A stretch of DNA of 64,000 bases from UBA9676 sp963837105 (GCA_963837105.1 CAWIMG010000036.1:310001-374000), one strand, 5' to 3'. Positions 44,506 to 55,308 are shown, counted from the stretch's first letter. Program-made: numbers and translations. Notes: a model not told the origin generated them from the letters alone.

Positions 44506-44994
44506 TCAGTCCTCCGCCGGGTAGCCCGGATCCACATCCTCCGGGTCCAGCCCGAGCAGCCGGGCGAATTCCTCCACGACCACCTCGAAGATCAGTTCAC
44601 CCAGTTCCTCGTCGCCCTCGGCGCGCGCTATCAGTGGCCGCCGGTACACCACGATCCGCGCCGGACGCGGGCCAGCCGCGAGGCTGTCTCCCGGAGGCGT
44701 GGGCGAGGTCCCGGGCGGGCCGGCCTCCAGCCGGGCCAGCGGCACCGGCCCCGGGCCCAGTTCGTCCAGCGGCGGAATCTCCTCCACGGCGAACTCCACG
44801 TCCGCCAGATGGGCTTCCCAGCGAGGTTCCAGCCGGGCCACAGCCTGCAGCACCAGTTCGTCGAACCGCTGCGCCCGGCTGCGGTGCAGCGGCACGCCCG
44901 GCGGGGCAAGCACGCCCCGCAGGCCGCGCCCGTGCCGGTCCCGCCGCCTGATCCGGGGAGCCTGCTCCGGGCCACCACCGGTGCCGCTGTCCAC
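44506..44994 (-). CDS. zincin-like metallopeptidase-family protein without HExxH
   Basis: A 162-residue protein in the position of Rv3259, a small metallopeptidase family. QRFDELVLQAVARLEPRW and FAVEEIPPLDELGPGPVPL match the family start, and ARIVVYRRPLIARAEGDEEL precedes the place where HEIxHH is expected. Here the residues are LIFEVVVEEFARLLGLDPEDVDPGY: both histidines are absent, so a zinc peptidase is unlikely. GTG 44994 gives the right length, though its ribosome site is weak. It may be a scaffold or a folding relic. It converges with the DUF5719 gene. Confidence 0.75.
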   Translation of the reverse strand: MDSGTGGGPEQAPRIRRRDRHGRGLRGVLAPPGVPLHRSRAQRFDELVLQAVARLEPRWEAHLADVEFAVEEIPPLDELGPGPVPLARLEAGPPGTSPTPPGDSLAAGPRPARIVVYRRPLIARAEGDEELGELIFEVVVEEFARLLGLDPEDVDPGYPAED

Positions 44995-45208
44995 GTCCCC
45001 GAGGGTAACCGGCCAGGGACCGGCCTGGCCCGCCTGGCCGCCGCCAAGACACGATCCGGCGCAGAGCCCGGGGTGATGGCGTTCTGGTGCGTGGGTGAGT
45101 ACGGTCTGCCGGTGTGAGCCATTCGCGCGGACCTGCCCCGGGGTGGACGCGCGATCTGGCCGCGATGGCACCCGGCGGCTGCGCGGCGGACCAGGATGGG
45201 GCGCGGCG

Positions 45209-45580
45209 ATGACCTCCCGGCGGTGCTCCAAGCCCGCCTGCCGGCAGCCCGCCCTCTACACCCTCACCTACGTGTACCGCGACTCAACCGCCGTGCTCGG
45301 GCCGCTGGCGGTCTACCAGGAGCCGCATTGCTACGACCTGTGCGCCGCCCACGCCGGCCGGCTCACGGTGCCCCGTGGCTGGGAGGTCGTCCGGCTGCCC
45401 GCCGAGGCCGATGACGAGGTGACCACTGATCCCGACGACCTGGTAGCGCTGGCCAACGCGGTCAGGGAGGCCGCGGTGCCCGACGATCTGGAACCGATCG
45501 GCCAGGGGGTCGAAGTTGGCCGCCGCGGTCATCTGCGGGTGCTGCGCTCGTCCCCGGAGGATCACGGCGGGCAGCCCTAG
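45209..45580 (+). CDS. DUF3499 zinc-ribbon-like protein
   Basis: A 123-residue protein, counterpart of Rv3258c. RRCSKPACRQPALYTLTYVYRD and YDLCAAHAGRLTVPRGWEVVRL provide cysteines and a histidine for a probable zinc site. The rest is acidic and helical. Function unknown; the gene is a fixed neighbour of manB in actinobacteria. ATG 45209 is chosen; a longer frame from 45095 is open but lacks family similarity. Confidence 0.88.
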   Translation: MTSRRCSKPACRQPALYTLTYVYRDSTAVLGPLAVYQEPHCYDLCAAHAGRLTVPRGWEVVRLPAEADDEVTTDPDDLVALANAVREAAVPDDLEPIGQGVEVGRRGHLRVLRSSPEDHGGQP

Positions 45581-45770
45581 CCGCTGCCAGCCCCCGCTCC
45601 CGCCACCCACCCCCACCTCGGTCACCTGCCCCGCTCCGGTCAGCACCCCGCTCCGGTCACCGCCGGCCGGACGGGGAGACCGGTAGGCTCGGTGTCCTGC
45701 ATCGTGGCCAGGCCGCGGCGCGATGCGCTGGCCGATGCGCCATTGACAATGACCGAGAGGCAAGGCGGAC

Positions 45771-47126
45771 GTGGGGCGGTACGCGAAGATCTTCAAGGCT
45801 TACGACATCCGCGGTGTCGTTCCGGACGAACTCGACGAACAGGTCGCGGAAGCGGTCGGGGCTGCTTTCGTGCGGCTGACCGGGGCCACCGCGGTAGTGA
45901 CCGCCCATGACATGCGCACGTCCTCACCGGCGCTGGCCGACGCCTTCGGCCGGGGTGCCAGCGGCCAGGGCGCGGACGTGATCGCGGCAGGCCTCGGCTC
46001 GACGGACTTGCTGTACTACGCCAGCGGCAGCCTGGACCTGCCCGGGGCGATGGTGACCGCCAGCCACAACCCGTCCAAGTACAACGGGATCAAGCTGTGC
46101 CGCCCTGGCGCCCGGCCGGTCGGCGCGGATTCCGGGCTGGCTGAACTGCGGGACATGGCCGCCGCCGGGGTTCCCGCCGCGGCCGGCCCACCCGGCACCA
46201 TTACCACCGGGGACCTGCTCCCCGATTACGCCGCCTACCTGAAGTCGCTGGTCGACCTGTCGCAGATCCGGCCGCTGACGGTGGTAGTGGACGCCGGCAA
46301 CGGCATGGCTGGCCATACCGTGCCGGAGGTTCTCGCCGGGCTGCCGGTACGGGTGGTGCCGCTGTACTTCGAACTGGACGGCACCTTCCCGAACCACGAG
46401 GCCAACCCGATCGATCCCGCCAACCTGCGCGATCTGCAGCGGGCGGTGATCGAGTCGGGCGCTGACCTGGGCCTGGCCTTCGACGGAGACGCGGACCGCT
46501 GCTTCGTCGTGGACGAGCGGGCGGTCGCCGTCTCGCCATCGGTGCTGACCGCCCTGATCGCGGTCAGGGAACTCGCCAGCGAACCGGGCGCGGTGGTCAT
46601 CCACAACCTGATTACCTCGCACGCGGTGCCCGAGATCATCGCCGAGCACGGCGGCACCCCGGTGCGGACCCGGGTTGGGCACTCGTTCATCAAGGCCAGG
46701 ATGGCGGAGACGGGCGCGGTCTTCGGCGGCGAGCATTCGGGCCACTTCTACTTCCGCGACTTCTGGTTCGCCGACTCCGGCATGCTGGCCGCGCTGCACG
46801 TGATCGCCGCGCTGGGGGGCCAGGACGGGCCGCTGTCGGAGTTGCTGGCCAGCTACGGCCGGTACCACGCCACCGGCGAGATCAACAGCGAGGTCGGCGA
46901 CCAGGACCTGGCCACCCTCGCCGTCCGGCAGGCGTTCGCCGCCCGGCCCGGCATCACCATGGACGACCTGGACGGCCTGACCGTGCAGGGCAGCGGGTGG
47001 TGGTTCAACCTCCGCCCGTCCAACACTGAACCGCTGCTTCGGCTCAACGCCGAGGCGGCCGACGAGGCCATCCTGGCCGCCGTCCGGGACGAGGTGCTCA
47101 GCATCGTCCGTGGCGGGGCCGGGTAG
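45771..47126 (+). CDS. manB: phosphomannomutase/phosphoglucomutase
   Basis: A 451-residue alpha-D-phosphohexomutase interconverting mannose-6-P and mannose-1-P. The phosphoserine loop is MVTASHNPSKYNG, the metal loop LAFDGDADRCFVVD, the sugar loop GGEHSGHFYF and the phosphate-binding loop RPSNTEPLLRLN, in the correct order. GTG 45771 follows GAGAGGCAAGGCG. Upstream (45581-45770) are two copies of CCCGCTCCGGTCA and a TAGGCT hexamer at 45684-45689. Its product feeds the guanylyltransferase at 29535. Confidence 0.95.
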   Translation: MGRYAKIFKAYDIRGVVPDELDEQVAEAVGAAFVRLTGATAVVTAHDMRTSSPALADAFGRGASGQGADVIAAGLGSTDLLYYASGSLDLPGAMVTASHNPSKYNGIKLCRPGARPVGADSGLAELRDMAAAGVPAAAGPPGTITTGDLLPDYAAYLKSLVDLSQIRPLTVVVDAGNGMAGHTVPEVLAGLPVRVVPLYFELDGTFPNHEANPIDPANLRDLQRAVIESGADLGLAFDGDADRCFVVDERAVAVSPSVLTALIAVRELASEPGAVVIHNLITSHAVPEIIAEHGGTPVRTRVGHSFIKARMAETGAVFGGEHSGHFYFRDFWFADSGMLAALHVIAALGGQDGPLSELLASYGRYHATGEINSEVGDQDLATLAVRQAFAARPGITMDDLDGLTVQGSGWWFNLRPSNTEPLLRLNAEAADEAILAAVRDEVLSIVRGGAG

Positions 47127-47148
47127 CGCTGGCGGACTGGGAGAGGCT

Positions 47149-47334
47149 GTGAAAATCGACGAGTGGCTGCTTGACCTGCTGGCCTGCCCAGCCTGCCATG
47201 CTCCGCTGCGGGCCGACGAGCAGGCAAGTGAGCTGGTGTGCACCAGCGAGTCGTGCGGCCTGGCCTACCCGGTGCGTGACGACATCCCGGTGCTGCTAGT
47301 GGACGAGGCCCGCCGTCCCCGGGAGGCGGGGTGA
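47149..47334 (+). CDS. Trm112-family small zinc protein
   Basis: A 61-residue protein beginning MKIDEWLLDLLACPACHAPL, with a second pair in LVCTSESCGLAYPVRDDIPVLL. The C-x2-C and C-x4-C pairs bind zinc. Trm112-like proteins partner methyltransferases, though the target here is unknown. GTG 47149 follows GAGAGG, and its stop overlaps the next start (GTGA). It stands in the manB operon. Confidence 0.9.
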   Translation: MKIDEWLLDLLACPACHAPLRADEQASELVCTSESCGLAYPVRDDIPVLLVDEARRPREAG

Positions 47335-48443
47335 CACTGGATGCCCAGGAGCGCCTGGACAGCCCCGGCCGGCTGGCCGAGGCCGACCCGGCCGACATGC
47401 TCCGCCAGGTAGCCTCGTCGGCCGCGCAGGTACGGATGGCCGTGCAGGCCACCCAGGAGGTGGACCTGGGCCAGATCACCGAGGCCGGCCGGCCACGGGC
47501 GATCGTGGTCACCGGCATGGGCGGCTCCGGCGTGGCGGGTGACATCCTGGCCGCCATCAGCGGGCCTGGCTGCCCGGTGCAGGTCGCGGCCGTGCACGAC
47601 TATCAGCTGCCGGCCTGGGTGGGCGCGGCCGACCTGGTGATCGCCGTGTCGTGCTCCGGCGCGACCGAGGAGACGCTGGCCGCGGCCGGTGAAGCGGTCC
47701 GGCGGGGCTGCCGGCTGATCGCGGTCGGTGGCCAGGACTCGGAGCTGGCCGGAATGGCCGAGCAGGCTCGCGCTCCGTTCATCGGCGTGCGGTCGGCCGG
47801 CATGCCGCGGTCCACGCTGTGGGCGCTGTCGGTGCCGCTGGTGGTGGTGGCCAGCCGGCTCGGGCTGATCGACGTCCCCGCCGGTGACTATGAGGCAGCG
47901 GCCACCGAACTGGAGCGGATCTCCCAGCTGTGCCGGCCCGACAGTGAGTCGTTCGTCAACCCCGCCAAGATGCTCGCGCTGGAACTGGCAGGCACGCTGC
48001 CGATGATCTGGGGAACCTCCCCGCTGACGGGGGTGGCCGGGTACCGGTTCGCCTGCCAGCTCGGTGAGAACGCGAAATACCCGGCGGTGGCCGGCGTCCT
48101 GCCAGAGGCTAACCACAACCAGGTGGTCACGTTCGACGGGCTGTTCGCGGGCGGCCCGGACGGGCCCGCGGCCGAACCCGCGCCGGTCCCGCTGCGGCTG
48201 GTGCTGCTGCGGGACAGCCATGAGCACCCGCAGGTCGCCCGGCGGCGGGTGGAGTCGGCGCGGCTGGCCGCGGGGCGGGGCATCGAGGTCAGCGAACTGG
48301 CCGCGACCGGCAGCGGGCCGCTGGAGCGGCTGGCCAGCCTCGTCCAGCTGATCGACTACGCCACGGTGTACCTGGCCATCGCCCAGGGCATAGACCCCGG
48401 CCCGGTCGCCACGATCGCCGAACTGAAAGCACGGATCGCCTAG
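47331..48443 (+). CDS. SIS-domain bifunctional phosphoglucose/phosphomannose isomerase-like protein
   Basis: A 370-residue protein with two SIS domains. VVTGMGGSGVAGDILAA and AVSCSGATEETLAA are the sugar-phosphate loops of the first, and GTSPLTGVAGYRFACQLGENAKYPA with PEANHNQVV of the second carries residues typical of bifunctional isomerases. It would make mannose-6-P from fructose-6-P, supplying ManB. M. tuberculosis has a similar gene (Rv3256c) at this place. Confidence 0.88.
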   Translation: MTLDAQERLDSPGRLAEADPADMLRQVASSAAQVRMAVQATQEVDLGQITEAGRPRAIVVTGMGGSGVAGDILAAISGPGCPVQVAAVHDYQLPAWVGAADLVIAVSCSGATEETLAAAGEAVRRGCRLIAVGGQDSELAGMAEQARAPFIGVRSAGMPRSTLWALSVPLVVVASRLGLIDVPAGDYEAAATELERISQLCRPDSESFVNPAKMLALELAGTLPMIWGTSPLTGVAGYRFACQLGENAKYPAVAGVLPEANHNQVVTFDGLFAGGPDGPAAEPAPVPLRLVLLRDSHEHPQVARRRVESARLAAGRGIEVSELAATGSGPLERLASLVQLIDYATVYLAIAQGIDPGPVATIAELKARIA

Positions 48444-48465
48444 CACACGGCCAAGGAGCCGGGGT

Positions 48466-49506
48466 ATGACCAGCCCAGATGGCCCGCAGCCGGCGGCGAC
48501 CCCGCCGGCCGCCCCCGGGCAAGCTGACCCTGAGTCCGGCGGCCACAGCGGCGCCGGCCTGCGGGCGGTGCTGGCCGCGCTGGCCGCCAACCTGGGCATC
48601 GCGGCCACCAAGTTCGCCGCCTACGCCATCACCGGCTCGGCGTCGCTGCTAGCCGAGGCCGTGCATTCAGTCGCCGACTGCGGCAACCAGATGCTGCTGC
48701 TGCTCGGGCGGAACCGGGCAGCCCGCGGCCAGACCGAGGAGCACCCATTCGGTTACGGCCGGGAGCGGTACTTCTACGCCTTCCTGGTGGCGGTGGTGCT
48801 GCTGGCCGGCGGGGCCGCGTTCTCCATTTACGAGGGCATCCACAAGATCACTCATCCGGAGCCGATCCGGTCACCCGCGGTCGCCTTCGCCGTGCTGGCG
48901 ATCGCGATCGTGCTGGAGAGCCTGTCCCTGCGGACGGCGGTCCGTCACTCCCGGCGGCTCCGGGGCGGGCAGGGCTGGCTGGCATTCATCCGCCGCGCCA
49001 AGGCACCGGAACTGCCGACGGTGCTGCTGGAGGACTCGGCCGCGCTGGCTGGCCTGGCGTTCGCCACCGTCGGCGTAACGCTGACCGTGCTCACCGGCCA
49101 CGGGGTGTGGGACGGCCTCGGCTCGCTGGCGATCGGGCTGCTGCTGGCTGGCGTGGCCGTCGTGCTGGCGGTCGAGACTAAGAGCCTGCTGATCGGCGAA
49201 GCCGCCAGCGCTGAGGTGGAACAGGCGATCGTCGCCGCGCTCACGGCCGGGCCGGAGGTGCAGCGGGTGATCCACCTGCGCACCCTGCATATCGGCCCGG
49301 AAAGCCTGCTGGTCGCGGCGAAGATCGCGGTCCGTGGGGCTGATCGGGCGAGCACGATCGCGGCCGGCATCGACGCGGCCGAGCGCCGGATCCGCGCCGC
49401 GGTGCCGATCGCCGAGATGATCTACCTCGAGCCCGACCTGTACGAGTCGTCCCGGGCCGATACCACCGACCCGGCGATCCGCGCGGCCCGCCGTCCCGCG
49501 GACTGA
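48466..49506 (+). CDS. cation diffusion facilitator (CDF) transporter
   Basis: A 346-residue divalent-metal exporter. Six membrane spans lie at about 30-230: TM1 LAALAANLGIAATKF, TM2 LLAEAVHSVADCGNQMLLLL with the H-S-x2-D metal site, and TM5 TVLLEDSAALAGLAF with the E-D-S-A site. A cytoplasmic C-terminal domain (about 240-330) includes VQRVIHLRTLHIGPE. Its last 85 bases are overlapped by the convergent merR gene. Metal specificity cannot be read from sequence. Confidence 0.92.
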   Translation: MTSPDGPQPAATPPAAPGQADPESGGHSGAGLRAVLAALAANLGIAATKFAAYAITGSASLLAEAVHSVADCGNQMLLLLGRNRAARGQTEEHPFGYGRERYFYAFLVAVVLLAGGAAFSIYEGIHKITHPEPIRSPAVAFAVLAIAIVLESLSLRTAVRHSRRLRGGQGWLAFIRRAKAPELPTVLLEDSAALAGLAFATVGVTLTVLTGHGVWDGLGSLAIGLLLAGVAVVLAVETKSLLIGEAASAEVEQAIVAALTAGPEVQRVIHLRTLHIGPESLLVAAKIAVRGADRASTIAAGIDAAERRIRAAVPIAEMIYLEPDLYESSRADTTDPAIRAARRPAD

Positions 49507-50024
49507 TCCCCGCCCGCCCGGCCTGGGCCGGGGTCAGGCGGTCTGATCTCGCCTGGCCGCCCGGGGCCGGGGTGAGGCGGACCGATCTCCGCCCGCCCGG
49601 CCGGCGCCAGGCTGAGCAGGCGCAGCGCCCGCTCCTTCTCGAACTCCAGCGCGCGGGCGGGCAGCGGCGGGATCCGGCCCACCCGGCGGCCGAGTTCGGC
49701 GACATCGGCCCGGACCGCGGGCTCGGTCAGCACCCGCAGCCCGAACGCGAGCGCGGCCGGGCTGATGTCATTCCGCTGCTCGATGCCCAGCGCGAGGGCG
49801 ACCGCCGCCAGGTCGTCCTCGGTGAACCGGCGGTGCCGGGCCGCGGGCGGCCGGGTGCCGCCGCCGGCTGCCGCCCGGCCTGCCAGCACCGGCGGCTGCG
49901 TGGGGGTGGCCGCCCGGCTGCCCGGGCGCGGTTCCCGCACCGGCGGCAATAGGCCGAGCAGATCGCGGTAGCGCAGCATCCGGGCGGAGGTGCCCAGCCG
50001 CTGTGCGGCCTCGGTGATTCTCAC
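49422..50024 (-). CDS. MerR-like transcriptional regulator
   Basis: A 200-residue protein with a winged-helix start, MRITEAAQRLGTSARMLRYRDLLGLLPP, a 40-residue Pro/Ala/Gly insert, RHRRFTEDDLAAVALALGI and a C-terminal helix EFEKERALRLL. The insert splits the MerR HTH from its second wing. GTG 50024 lies eight bases after TAGATT, implying a leaderless transcript. The tail beyond residue 140 is Pro/Gly-rich and overlaps the transporter. No effector cysteines are seen, so it may not be a metal sensor. Confidence 0.75.
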   Translation of the reverse strand: MRITEAAQRLGTSARMLRYRDLLGLLPPVREPRPGSRAATPTQPPVLAGRAAAGGGTRPPAARHRRFTEDDLAAVALALGIEQRNDISPAALAFGLRVLTEPAVRADVAELGRRVGRIPPLPARALEFEKERALRLLSLAPAGRAEIGPPHPGPGRPGEIRPPDPGPGRAGGDQSAGRRAARIAGSVVSARDDSYRSGSR

Positions 50025-50032
50025 AGATCATG

Positions 50033-50054
50033 AATCTAACATTTTTGTGTTAGA
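50033..50054 (-). promoter_or_regulatory. merR promoter and inverted-repeat operator
   Basis: TCTAACA (50035-50041) and TGTTAGA (50048-50054) are perfect arms with a six-base TTTTTG centre. On the minus strand TAGATT (50038-50033) is the likely -10 element, eight bases before GTG 50024. MerR regulators bind such repeats between -35 and -10, so autoregulation is likely; ahcY on the other strand starts 124 bases away. Confidence 0.6.
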
Positions 50055-50177
50055 AATGCAGCCGCCAGCGTGCGCCGTCGGCCCCTCCTCCCTTACCGTC
50101 GAAAGATGCCGCCGGCTGCCGTCGGCCGGTGGCACCGGGCCGATCAGCCCATCAGCAGCCCCCTACCAGGAGTGGAT

Positions 50178-51623
<1,446 letters not shown>

Positions 51624-51626
51624 CCC

Positions 51627-52907
51627 ATGACCGCCAGCCCCGGCGAACCGGTCTCCGACATCGCCGACCCGGGCCTGTCCGAAGCCGGGCGGGCCCGGAT
51701 CGAGTGGGCGCAGCGCGGCATGCCGGTGCTGCGCCTGCTGGCCGGCCGGTTCGGGCAGACCCGGCCGTTCACCGGCTGCACCGTGGCCGCCTGCCTGCAT
51801 GTCACGGCCGAGACCGCGGGCCTGGTGACCGCGCTGCGGGCCGGCGGGGCGCGGGTCTTCCTGGCCGCGTCCAACCCGCTGTCTACCCAGGACGACGTCG
51901 CCGCGGCGCTCGCCGCCAGCGGCGCGGCGACCGTGTTCGCCCGGGCTGGGGTCGACCCGGCCGGCTACGGCGAGCACATCCACCGGGCCCTGGACAGCCA
52001 TCCTGACCTGGTCGTGGACGATGGCGGCGACCTGGTGAACACCCTGCACGCGCAGCGCACGGAACTGCTCTCCGGGGTCCGTGGCGGCTGTGAGTCCACT
52101 GCGACCGGAGTCATCCGGCTGCGCCGGATGGCTGAGGAGGGCGCGCTCGCCTTCCCGATGGTGGCCACCGACACCACCATGACCAAGCAGATGTTCGACA
52201 ACACCCGGGGCACCGGCCAGTCGGTGATCGATGGCGTGCTGCGGGCCACCAATACCTTGCTGGCCGGCCGGGTGGTGGTGGTGGCCGGGTACGGCGCCTG
52301 CGGGCGGGGGATCGCCGACGCCGCCCGCGGCCTGGGCGCCCGGGTCATCGTCACCGAGGTGGACCCGGTGCGGGCGCTGGACGCGGTGCTGGCAGGGTTC
52401 GACGTGCTGCCCATGGCCGAGGCGGCACCGGCCGGGGAGGTGCTCATCACCGCCACCGGTTCCCGCGACGTGATCGCTGCCGGGCTGCTGCCAGCCCTGC
52501 GGGATGGCGCCATCCTCGCCAACGCTGGCCACTTCGACGTCGAGATCGACACCCGGGCGCTGGCCGCCGAGGCGGTCAAGGTCACCCGTGAAGTGCGGCC
52601 GCACACCGACGAGTACCTGCTTGCCGACGGCCGCCGGCTGCTGCTGCTGGCCGAGGGCCGGGTGGTGAACCTGGTGGCGGCGGAGGGCAGCCCGCCGCAG
52701 GTGATGGACGTGTCCTTCGCCGGGCAGGCGCTGGTGCTCGGCTGGCTCGCGGCAGGCCAGCCGGGACTGGCACCAGGGGTGCACGCGGTGCCGCCGGGGA
52801 TCGAGGAGGAGATCGCCCGGCTCACGCTGAAGTCGCTGGGCGCGGCGATCGACGAGCTGACCCAGGCTCAGCGGGAGTACCTGAATTCGTGGCGGGCGGG
52901 ACGGTAA
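51627..52907 (+). CDS. S-adenosylhomocysteine hydrolase-like paralog, short archaeal-type
   Basis: A 426-residue paralog of the preceding gene, starting three bases after its stop. Motifs: NPLSTQDDVAAAL, LVVDDGGDLVNTLH, ATDTTMTKQMFDNTRGTGQS (K and D-N retained; the C is T, as in archaeal forms), AGYGACGRGIADAA, NAGHFDVEID and HTDEYLLADGRRLLLLAEGRVVNL. The C-terminal Lys-Pro-x-His-Tyr tail is missing. This matches the short archaeal/Thermotoga-type enzyme, some members of which prefer S-inosylhomocysteine. Probably co-transcribed with ahcY. Confidence 0.9.
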   Translation: MTASPGEPVSDIADPGLSEAGRARIEWAQRGMPVLRLLAGRFGQTRPFTGCTVAACLHVTAETAGLVTALRAGGARVFLAASNPLSTQDDVAAALAASGAATVFARAGVDPAGYGEHIHRALDSHPDLVVDDGGDLVNTLHAQRTELLSGVRGGCESTATGVIRLRRMAEEGALAFPMVATDTTMTKQMFDNTRGTGQSVIDGVLRATNTLLAGRVVVVAGYGACGRGIADAARGLGARVIVTEVDPVRALDAVLAGFDVLPMAEAAPAGEVLITATGSRDVIAAGLLPALRDGAILANAGHFDVEIDTRALAAEAVKVTREVRPHTDEYLLADGRRLLLLAEGRVVNLVAAEGSPPQVMDVSFAGQALVLGWLAAGQPGLAPGVHAVPPGIEEEIARLTLKSLGAAIDELTQAQREYLNSWRAGR

Positions 52908-52926
52908 CGCCAGCGCCGGCGGGCGG

Positions 52927-54204
52927 TCAGTGGCGCGGATAGTGGCGCACCCGGTGCTCCCGGATCCGGGTCAGCACCAGCAGCGTGACCCCGCCGCCGA
53001 AGAGGATCAGCCAGAAGCTGACCAGCCGGTAGGCGAGCACCGCGGTTAGCGCCCGGGAGGCGCTCATGCCGGTGGCCACCAGGGCGGCGGTGACGGTCAC
53101 CTCCACCAGGCCGAACCCGCCGGGCATGGCCCCGGTGCTGCCCACCACCGCTCCCGCCCCGTAGGCCAGCAGCAGGCCGTGCCAGGGCACTGGGCTGCCG
53201 GTTGCCCGGATGGCACAGGCCAGGCAGGCGCAGTCGGCCAGCCAGTTCACCACGGCCAGCCCGAACACCTCGGCGTAGCTGAGCCAGCCGAGCTTGATGC
53301 TGGCCAGCCGGCTGAGGAACTCCTCCAGGGCGGCCGGGTCGACGCCCGGTTTGCGCACCACCCGCCGGGCGAGGTGGACGGCCCCGGCCAGCAGCCGGTT
53401 GATGACCGCCCGGGCCTGGGGGTAGCGCAGCGCCAGCAGCACGATCACCGCGGGCAGCACGAAGATAGCGGCCCCGGCGAAACCTGCCGCGCTGGCTACT
53501 GGTGTGCCGCCCGCGAGTGCCCCCACGACCAGCACCAGCGCCAGCGCCGAGGAGGACGCGATGGCCGATACCCCGAGCGCCCAGCCGGTGAGCGCCGGAT
53601 CCAGGCCCCGGCGCCGGAACTGCCGGTAGGAGAAGACGGCGGCCAGCTGCGCGCCCGCGAACGGTACCGACATCGACAGCGCGTTCCCGGCGTAGGTGAT
53701 CGCCATCACCGAGCCGAAGTCGGCCTGGTGCCCGTCCGCCCGCAGCAGCCGCCGCCGGCTGAGCCCGAACGCGGTCAGCGAGATGGCCTCGCAGCCCACC
53801 GCCAGCACGAACCAGCGGAAGTCGAGCTGGCCCAGCGCGGCCAGCGACTCGCCCAGGGTGTGCCGGCCGGCCACCAGGGCCCAGCCGATCGCCCCCGCGG
53901 CGAGCAGCGCCGTCGCCAGCCGCAGCCACCGGCGCCGGGCCGCACGCGTGGCGCTTTCCAGTGGGGACACCTCGGCGTCCAGGCGCGGGACAGCACTGGC
54001 CGGCGGGGCGGGCCCGGCCGGATCCGGGCTGGGTGCGCCATCCGGGCTGGGTGCGCCATCCGGGCTGGGTGCGGCCGCGGGACCGGGCGGCCGGCGCGGC
54101 GGGACGGTGCCGCGTGCGGCTGGCCCCGCGGGGCCAGCCTCCCTCGCCGGGCAGTCAGCGGCTGGCCCGGTGACGGGATCGGCGTCAGCCATGGCTGGTG
54201 CCAT
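52927..54204 (-). CDS. lysylphosphatidylglycerol synthase-like membrane protein (UPF0104)
   Basis: A 425-residue membrane protein. After a disordered N-terminus with tandem PSPDGA (about 45-65), eight or so spans follow from about 95, including LATALLAAGAIGWALVAG, FGSVMAITYAGNALSMSVPFAG, VVGSTGAMPGGFGLVEVTVTAALVATG and LTAVLAYRLVSFWLILFGG. The G-G-x-G pattern near GAMPGGFGLVE is the UPF0104 signature. Transport or lipid flippase roles have been proposed. ATG 54204 or 54192 are both possible. Confidence 0.88.
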   Translation of the reverse strand: MAPAMADADPVTGPAADCPAREAGPAGPAARGTVPPRRPPGPAAAPSPDGAPSPDGAPSPDPAGPAPPASAVPRLDAEVSPLESATRAARRRWLRLATALLAAGAIGWALVAGRHTLGESLAALGQLDFRWFVLAVGCEAISLTAFGLSRRRLLRADGHQADFGSVMAITYAGNALSMSVPFAGAQLAAVFSYRQFRRRGLDPALTGWALGVSAIASSSALALVLVVGALAGGTPVASAAGFAGAAIFVLPAVIVLLALRYPQARAVINRLLAGAVHLARRVVRKPGVDPAALEEFLSRLASIKLGWLSYAEVFGLAVVNWLADCACLACAIRATGSPVPWHGLLLAYGAGAVVGSTGAMPGGFGLVEVTVTAALVATGMSASRALTAVLAYRLVSFWLILFGGGVTLLVLTRIREHRVRHYPRH

Positions 54205-54252
54205 CGGCTGGCGGATGCGGCGGCAGGCCCCGGTTCACCGGCTCAGTCCAGC

Positions 54253-55243
54253 TCACCGGGGCGGGATGAACCCGGTACCCGGCTCGGGCGGGCGGACAGG
54301 CTGGGCTGGCTCGGACATTGCCCCGTCCTCTTCCCTGATCTGCCCGGTCCATTCGGCGGGCACGGGAGGCGGGGCGGCATCGGCGGCGGCACCCGGTGTC
54401 CCGGCCGCGCCCGGGCCGGTGGTGGTCACCGCTGGTGCCGCTGCCGCTGGTGCGCCCGCGGGCGGCGCGGCCGCGGGCGCGGTCACCAGCCGCGCGTGCT
54501 CCCGCTGGTGCCGTTCGGCCAGGACCGCGGCCAGGTAGGCGGGTGCTCCGGTCCCGGGTGGGGGCGGCGGGGCGGTCTGCGCCCGCACGGCCGCCGCGAT
54601 CCGGTTGCCGAGTTCGGCCTGGGCGGCCGGGGTGAGCTGGGGCAGGCGGCCCAGGTATCCGCGTGCCATCGCGGCCGTGTGGTCGGTGAGACCCGACAGT
54701 TCCAGTCCAGCCGCCCAGCTGGCCAGTTCGGGTGGCATCACCGGCGGCCCCGCCGCCACCCCCCGCCGGGCGGGCAGCCGCTGCTGGATGACGAAGGTGC
54801 CGGCGAACACGTCGCCGAGCCGCTTGCCCCTGGCCGACAGCAGCGAGCAGATGAGGGCGGGCACGCCGATGAACGGCACCAGCCAGAAATCCACGATCGT
54901 GGCCAGCCCCCGGACCAGCGCCTGCCGGAAGCGTTCCGGGCCGCCATCGTCTCCGACCACGCGCAGGCCGAGCGCGAACTTGCCCGGTGACCGGCCCCGG
55001 GTGGTGGTCTCCCAGACGATGGGGTAGCCGATCAGCGTCAGCACGATCACGGTGATCACCAGGGCCGTTGCGGCGGCCTGATCCAGGCTCGGCGCCAGAC
55101 GTGCTCGCCCCCACGATCACCAGCAGGATGGCCATCAGCCCGAACTGGATCAGCAGGTCGATGCCGAGCGCCGCGAGCCGGCTGGGAAACCGGGCGCATG
55201 GCACGTCGAGGACGACCGCCTCCCCGGTCACCACATCCGTCAC
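54253..55243 (-). CDS. RDD-family membrane protein, frame change near 55085
   Basis: A protein of about 330 residues. GTG 55243 starts MTDVVTGEAVVLDVPCARFPSRLAALGIDLLIQF, the first RDD span with Arg and Asp. The frame changes between 55075 and 55100 (AGGCTCGGCGCCAGACG), and reads on as ITVIVLTLIGYPIVWETTTRGRSPGKFALG, LIDFWLVPFIGVPALICSLLS-like span and RGKRLGDVFAGTFVI. The C-terminal third is Ala/Pro-rich. RDD proteins sit beside SpoIIM and DUF58 genes in actinobacteria (Rv3695 position). Confidence 0.75.
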
Positions 55244-55308
55244 GTTCGCTCCCAGCCAGCCGCTGTTTGCGCTAAGGCTAATGGCCGGGCCCCCAGTAGT
55301 CTCCTGCC

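Noticed and set aside
50055..50177. S-adenosylhomocysteine riboswitch upstream of ahcY
   Set aside because: The gap was read for the conserved core of SAH riboswitches and none was found.
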